Assembly: GCA_029259185.1 (NCBI GenBank)
Contig: JAPDJF010000006.1
Coordinates: 1-47,940 of the forward strand
Direction of reading: 5' to 3'
Length of the DNA: 47,940 nt
Source: Hadesarchaea archaeon
GTDB lineage: Archaea; Hadarchaeota; Hadarchaeia; Hadarchaeales; WYZ-LMO6
Shown here one piece after another: positions 43,469 to 47,940 of this stretch. A program made the position numbers and the translations under genes. The notes below the pieces were generated by a model that saw only the letters and a list, made by a program, of their open reading frames with translations, did no database searches and was not told the origin of the DNA. The stretch's first letter is position 1. Every line of letters starts with the position of its first letter.

Positions 43469-44670
43469 ATGAGATGGGAATCAAGGATAAGGTTGCCATC
43501 ATAGGGATGGGTTGCACGAAGTTCGGGGAGAGGTGGGATGCCAGCTATGAAGATTTGATAGTGGAGGCGTTCACCGAGGCAATTGATGACGCAGGGATAG
43601 AAAAAAAAGACATAGAAATGGCTTGGCTCGGTACGTGCTTCGACGAGGTTTTCAGCGGTAAGAGTGCGCTCCCACTTTCTACCGTGCTGAAACTCCCCTT
43701 CATCCCGGCGACGAGGGTGGAGAACTTTTGTGCTACGGGATCGGAGGCTTTGAGAGGGGCATGCTATGCGGTTGCGGCTGGGGCGTGTGATATAGCACTA
43801 GCGTTGGGGGTAGAGAAGCTGAAAGACGTCGGGTATGGAGGACTTCCGGAGTTCGGAGCTGGTATGGGATCTAAAAATAGGGTGATCTTCCCGAACATAA
43901 CTGCCCCAGGGGCATTCGCCATGATGGCCGTGAAATACTTCGACAAGTATGGGATAGATCCCGAGAAGGGGAAGGAAATATTGGCTAAAATTTCGGTGAA
44001 GAGCCACCATAACGGCGCGATAAATCCAAAAGCCCACTTGAGAAGAGAAATCACGGTGGAGGATGCACTGAAGTCTCCGATCATAGCCTGGCCCTTGGGA
44101 CTGTACGATTGCTGCGGTGTTAGCGACGGTGCAGCGGCGGCAGTGATTGTCAGGGCCGACATTGCGAGGGAATTCAGGGAGGATCCAGTTTACATCAAAT
44201 CCATGCAAATAGCCACGACCCCAGGAGAGGAACTGCTGTACAGGTGGGACGGTGCTCATGTAGAGACAACTGTGAAGGCGGTACAGAGGGCTTACAAAGA
44301 GGCGGGGATAGAAAATCCCAGAAAGGAGCTAGGGATCCTAGAAGTTCACGATTGCTTCTCCATAACGGAGCTAGTAACCTACGAGGATCTGGGAGTATCC
44401 CCAAGAGGGCGCGCGCGAGAGGATGTCGAGGCCGGGTTCTTCAACTTGGATGGTGAGTTACCCTGCCAGCCCGATGGAGGGTTGAAGTGTTTTGGACATC
44501 CCATAGGGGCATCGGGTCTTAGAATGGCGTACGAGGTATATAAGCAACTTCAAGGAAAGGCTGGAAACAGACAGATACGTGATCCTAGGCTCGGGTTGAC
44601 CCATAACCTAGGTGGTTTCCCAGCTATGAGTGTGGTTAGCATATGTATATTCGGGATGGAGAGGGGGTAA
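43465..44670 (+). CDS. Thiolase (acetyl-CoA acetyltransferase / SCP-x type)
   Basis: KDKVAIIGMGCTKFGERWDASYEDLIVEAF, VENFCATGSEALRGACYAVAAG, LEVHDCFSITELV, GGLKCFGHPIGASGLRMAYE. Confidence 0.92.
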   Translation: MNEMGIKDKVAIIGMGCTKFGERWDASYEDLIVEAFTEAIDDAGIEKKDIEMAWLGTCFDEVFSGKSALPLSTVLKLPFIPATRVENFCATGSEALRGACYAVAAGACDIALALGVEKLKDVGYGGLPEFGAGMGSKNRVIFPNITAPGAFAMMAVKYFDKYGIDPEKGKEILAKISVKSHHNGAINPKAHLRREITVEDALKSPIIAWPLGLYDCCGVSDGAAAAVIVRADIAREFREDPVYIKSMQIATTPGEELLYRWDGAHVETTVKAVQRAYKEAGIENPRKELGILEVHDCFSITELVTYEDLGVSPRGRAREDVEAGFFNLDGELPCQPDGGLKCFGHPIGASGLRMAYEVYKQLQGKAGNRQIRDPRLGLTHNLGGFPAMSVVSICIFGMERG

Positions 44671-44867
44671 CATCTTGGACGGTCTTCTTGCGTTGAATCT
44701 AGTTTTATTCAGGTAAAATGGGCATGGGCACGACAAGATTTTTTAGGTTGGGGGCAGACTTTTAAAGAGCCAGGGTGGTCTGGTTCTGGTAGTGAGGATC
44801 GCCTTTGAAAGAGAAATCGTTAAAAGAATTGGTCAAAAGCCATGCGAACAAGAAGGAGGGTGAGAAC

Positions 44868-46019
44868 ATGAGGGAAGATTTTGGTACAGTTAAGTACTTG
44901 ATCCACGCGAGAATAGAGGCCAACGGAGTGGTCGAGCGTCCAGATGTAGTAGGAGCCATCTTTGGACAGGTTGAAGGTTTACTCGGGGATGATCTAGATC
45001 TGAGAGAGCTCTTGAAGTCCGGAAGGATAGGAAGGATCAAGGTTGACATAAACTCCGTACAGGGGAAGTCCGTAGGCACGATAACAATTCCCTCGAGTCT
45101 GGACAAGGTCGAAACTGCGATCATAGCGGCTGCACTAGAGACCGTAGACAGAGTAGGCCCTTGCGAGGCGAAGATAAAAACAGAGCGCATAGAGGACGTA
45201 CGGGATGCGAAACGTAAGTACATCATCGATCGGGCTAGGGAGATAATGTCCCAACTGGAACGCGAGGCTCCGGAGACCCAGGAGATATCAGAACGGGTGA
45301 GGGAGAATTTACGCGTAGAGGAGTTAGTGGACTACCAGGGGCTCCCTGCTGGTCCAGGAGTTGTGGACTCGGATGCTGTGATACTTGTGGAAGGACGTGC
45401 GGATGTTCTGAATCTTCTTCGAGCTGGTATTCGGAACGCAATCGCCGTGGAAGGAACCAACGTGCCAAAAGCGATCATCGATCTCTGTAAAGAGAAAACG
45501 GTAACGGCTTTCGTGGATAGCGATCGAGGTGGGGATCTGATTTTAAAAGAACTACTGCAGGTCGCAGACATAGACTTCGTCGCTAGGCCTCCGAACGGAA
45601 GAACTGTGGAAGAGCTTACACGCAAAGAAGTTCTGAAAGCGTTACGGAACAAAGTTCCCGTCGACGAACTACAAGAGTTCAAGAGACTCCGCGGTAAGAT
45701 CGGTCAAGATGAAAAGAAGACGGAGATGGCAAAACTAGCCGAATTGATGGATTCGTTAATGGGGACGTTGAAAGCGTATTTCCTCGACGGTTCGATGGAA
45801 AAAATAGGAGAAGTGCCAGTGAGGGATTTAAAGGAGAAACTCGTGCAGACTCGCGGAGTGCAAACCGTGGTTCTGGATGGGATAATCACCCAAGAGCTTG
45901 CAGAACAAGCCTCCAAACAACGGGTACGAAACCTCATTGGGGTTCATTCTCGCGTGGAGAAAGTTCCCCCCGGATTGCGTGTACTTACCCTAGACGATAT
46001 CCGTAAGGCCCATCCTTGA
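44868..46019 (+). CDS. dnaG: Archaeal DnaG-type primase (Toprim)
   Basis: MREDFGTVKYLIHARIEANGVVERPDVVGAIFGQVEGLLGDDLDLRELLKSGRIGRIKV...DSDAVILVEGRADVLNLLRAGIRNAIAVEGTNVPKAIIDLCKEKTVTAFVDSDRGGDLILKEL. Confidence 0.95.
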   Translation: MREDFGTVKYLIHARIEANGVVERPDVVGAIFGQVEGLLGDDLDLRELLKSGRIGRIKVDINSVQGKSVGTITIPSSLDKVETAIIAAALETVDRVGPCEAKIKTERIEDVRDAKRKYIIDRAREIMSQLEREAPETQEISERVRENLRVEELVDYQGLPAGPGVVDSDAVILVEGRADVLNLLRAGIRNAIAVEGTNVPKAIIDLCKEKTVTAFVDSDRGGDLILKELLQVADIDFVARPPNGRTVEELTRKEVLKALRNKVPVDELQEFKRLRGKIGQDEKKTEMAKLAELMDSLMGTLKAYFLDGSMEKIGEVPVRDLKEKLVQTRGVQTVVLDGIITQELAEQASKQRVRNLIGVHSRVEKVPPGLRVLTLDDIRKAHP

Positions 46020-46481
46020 TCAGGTGTTTGGGTAAGTATACCACATGAGTACGGCGGTTTCGCCGTCCTCGTAGTAGTGGGGAAGCTCTCTTTCTTCTTT
46101 AAACCCTAGGGTGAGGTAGAACATCCTAGCACCGATGTTGCTCTTCCTGGCTTCAAGTCTCACCGTTCGTGCTCCATCCGCTTTGAGATCTTCAAGAGCC
46201 TTTCTTACCAAAGCCGATCCTATCCCTCGTCGTTGATACGGGGGATCGACCGCTAAGGAGAGAATATGACCTATCCCCCCCCATCGCATGGTAAAAATGA
46301 GATAGCCCACTAGCCTTCCTTCCAATTCGGCACCTATAAATCCGCGGGGGTAGCTGCTGTAGAGTTGTTCTAACAGACTGAGGGGGTAGGGATCGGGAAA
46401 ACATCTGTACTCTATCTCCAACACCGCTTGAAGATCAGCTGGGGTGAGTTCCTTTATTTTGAATGTTTTTTGTGCGACCAT
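46020..46481 (-). CDS. GNAT-family N-acetyltransferase, RimI-like
   Basis: FKIKELTPADLQAVLEIEYRCFPDPYPLSLLEQLYSSYPRGFIGAELEGRLVGYLIF...HILSLAVDPPYQRRGIGSALVRKALEDLKADGARTVRLEARKSNIGARMFYLTLGFKEER. Confidence 0.9.
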   Translation of the reverse strand: MVAQKTFKIKELTPADLQAVLEIEYRCFPDPYPLSLLEQLYSSYPRGFIGAELEGRLVGYLIFTMRWGGIGHILSLAVDPPYQRRGIGSALVRKALEDLKADGARTVRLEARKSNIGARMFYLTLGFKEERELPHYYEDGETAVLMWYTYPNT

Positions 46482-46568
46482 TTCAATTTCCTTTCGGATT
46501 TTTTTGACTTATAAAAGAAGGGGACTCATAGCAAATCGTTTTTTGGATGAACTTGAGAGTTTTAGTAG

Positions 46569-46656
46569 GCCCCGGTAGCTCAGTCTCGGTGAGAGCGCGC
46601 GCTTGGTATCCCTGCCGAAGAGCGCGAGGTCGCGGGTTCAATCCCCGCCCGGGGCT
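46569..46656 (+). tRNA. tRNA with short intron, most likely tRNA-Thr(GGU)
   Basis: Acceptor GCCCCGG/CCGGGGC, D-arm GCTC..GAGC, anticodon stem CGCGC/GCGCG enclosing 19 nt (7-nt loop TTGGTA+A plus 12-nt TCCCTGCCGAAG), T-arm GCGGG-TTCAATC-CCCGC. Intron inferred at 46609-46620 between positions 37/38; anticodon GGT read on that basis. Confidence 0.85.
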
Positions 46657-46696
46657 TACTAAAAGATTTGAAAAAATAAAAGGGAGGGGTTATTGC

Positions 46697-47065
46697 TTAC
46701 TTGCTCTTCGCGATTTCGTAGATCGCTTTCAGCGCTATCACGAGCACACCAGCACCGATGAGCACAACGATGTTCGTAGCCAGTCGTGTTAGCTCCGTAG
46801 GAATCGTCACCGTAGCCTCAGCACTGATCATCTGTTGCATTGCCATCGCCGTTAAGATGAAGGCGATCGAGCTGATCATGAATTTATTGACTTCTGGGGC
46901 TGTCACGTTGAAAAGACCGACGATTACTCCTAGAACCGCCAACACGATGTAGAACTCTCCCGAAGGGGTGTAAGCCGCTGCAGCCACAACTGAGATCAGC
47001 AGACCGATGTAGAAGACCAGAGGGCCTACTAGACTCTCGATTCTTATTACAGACTTCTTTTTCAT
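46697..47065 (-). CDS. Small polytopic membrane protein (about 4 TM), unknown function
   Basis: MKKKSVIRIESLVGPLVFYIGLLISVVAAAAYTPSGEFYIVLAVLGVIVGLFN...; hydrophobic helices; start set at ATG 47065. Confidence 0.65.
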   Translation of the reverse strand: MKKKSVIRIESLVGPLVFYIGLLISVVAAAAYTPSGEFYIVLAVLGVIVGLFNVTAPEVNKFMISSIAFILTAMAMQQMISAEATVTIPTELTRLATNIVVLIGAGVLVIALKAIYEIAKSK

Positions 47066-47139
47066 GTTTGGCCCATTTCTCATTTAAACACGGGTTTTAA
47101 AACATTTCCTATGTAAATTAAATTCAATGCCGAGCGCAG

Positions 47140-47487
47140 TCCCTTTCCGAAAGGGAGGGGTTAGCGAGGCGGTATATTTACGGAGAAACAACAAACCAAT
47201 GGCCGGTTAGGTTCCGAAGGAGATCAACATGCCCCTCTCGCACGGGGCGTGGGCTTCGGAGAACGCCACCCAGCAGGCGTCAAACGCGCTTGGCGGTCAA
47301 CTCTCCGAAATAGAAGTGCATCGGGCGAAAGCCGCAAAGCTGGTCGGAACCTGACTGAGGCGGCTCGGTATATCCGAACCGCCGGGGGCGCTACCGTGAG
47401 CACCCACGGTGGAGTGACCGCGCCCGAAAGTCCTGCCGGCAATGGCGTGCAAAGGACAACCGGAAGCCCCCTGCAAAAGCGAGGGGA
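47140..47487 (+). ncRNA. Candidate structured RNA / mobile-element end upstream of IS607-type recombinase
   Basis: Series of long hairpins: TCCCTTT-CCG-AAAGGGA (47140-47156); ATGCCCC/GGGGCGT (47229-47250); TTCGGAGA/TCTCCGAA (47255-62/47302-09) enclosing CGCCA/TGGCG and GCGT-CAA-ACGC; GGCGGCTCGG-TATAT-CCGAACCGCC (47359-47383); GGGCGC/GCGCCC enclosing ACCGTG/CACGGT (47386-47425); GTCCT/AGGAC; CCCC/GGGG. Strand not established. Confidence 0.5.
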
Positions 47488-47535
47488 GGAGGTGAGTAAC
47501 AGTTGCCGATAACTTCACAAATACTAATACAATTG

Positions 47536-47940
47536 ATGGCACTAATGGAAATGAAGGAGGCCGCCGAGTACACGGGATTACACCCCCATACGCTACGGAA
47601 GTACATCGATCAAGGAGTGATAAGGGGAGTGAGGATTGGAAAACATCGTGGAGAAGGCGGAGCTGGACAGATTGATGGGTATTATAGAAAGAAGACCCGC
47701 CGGAGTGGCCATTTACGCGAGGGTCTCGGCAAAGAAACAGCAGGATGCCGGGAACCTGAACAGGCAGAGAGAAAGGCTGCTGAGCTACTGCGTAACAAAC
47801 AAGTTGAAAGTTATCGATGTAATCGAAGATGTGGCTTCTGGAGTGAACGAGAACAGGAAGGGATTGAAGAAGCTGTTCGAACTCGCCAGAAGGGGCGAGA
47901 TAGATGCAGTTGTGGTGGAGTACAAAGATCGACTGGCGAG
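47536..47940 (+). mobile_element. IS607-type serine recombinase (TnpA), apparent +1 frameshift, truncated by right window edge
   Basis: MALMEMKEAAEYTGLHPHTLRKYIDQGVIRGVRIGKHR (MerR-like HTH) in one frame, then VEKAELDRLMGIIERRPAGVAIYARVSAKKQQDAGNLNRQRERLLSYCVTNKLKVIDVIEDVASGVNENRKGLKKLFELARRGEIDAVVVEYKDRLAR (catalytic Ser in YARVS) in the +1 frame; shift at about 47648-47651. Confidence 0.85.

Noticed and set aside
47140-47487. RNase P RNA, SRP RNA or group II intron identity for the structured region
   Set aside because: Only a GAAAGTCC-like fragment resembles RNase P, in the wrong context; no SRP or intron domain V signature was recognised and there is no reverse transcriptase.

Overview
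The window is archaeal: archaeal-type DnaG, an intron-containing tRNA, methanogenesis-marker proteins, and GTG/TTG starts with TATA-like promoters. It has four main parts. (1) At about 5.3-15.7 kb there is a compact methyl-coenzyme M reductase (MCR) activation/maturation locus: A2/AtwA-like double ABC ATPase, a B12-type radical SAM protein, Mmp3, Mmp6, Mmp5, Mmp15, Mmp17, Mmp7, McrD, McrC and Mmp8. No mcrBGA structural genes are in the window. (2) Flanking it (0-5 kb and 21.8-44.7 kb) is a large acyl-CoA/redox gene set: type I CoA-transferase, AOR plus ferredoxin, two NDP-forming acyl-CoA synthetase alpha-type proteins, acyl-CoA dehydrogenase, ETF alpha/beta, CaiB-type CoA-transferase, two thiolases with DUF35 partners, an HMG-CoA-synthase-like/DUF35 fusion, two HdrC-HdrB pairs and FAD-oxidase/CCG modules. 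Together these suggest an MCR-bearing archaeon that handles acyl-CoAs (multi-carbon alkane or fatty-acid oxidation), which is an inference. (3) An AT-rich segment (about 16.2-21.8 kb) is bounded by an exact 18-bp direct repeat (16222-16239 and 21764-21781). It carries two FmdE-domain proteins (one cytosolic, one predicted secreted and membrane-anchored), a polytopic membrane protein and a radical SAM/SPASM-like protein, and is a candidate inserted module of unknown function. (4) Mobile-element traces: a TnpB remnant (about 41.45-41.99 kb), an IS200/IS605-like hairpin end (about 24.4 kb), and at the right edge an IS607-type serine recombinase with an apparent frameshift, preceded by an approximately 350-nt region with strong RNA-like secondary structure. 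All calls come from reading the sequence and ORF translations; no database search was run.
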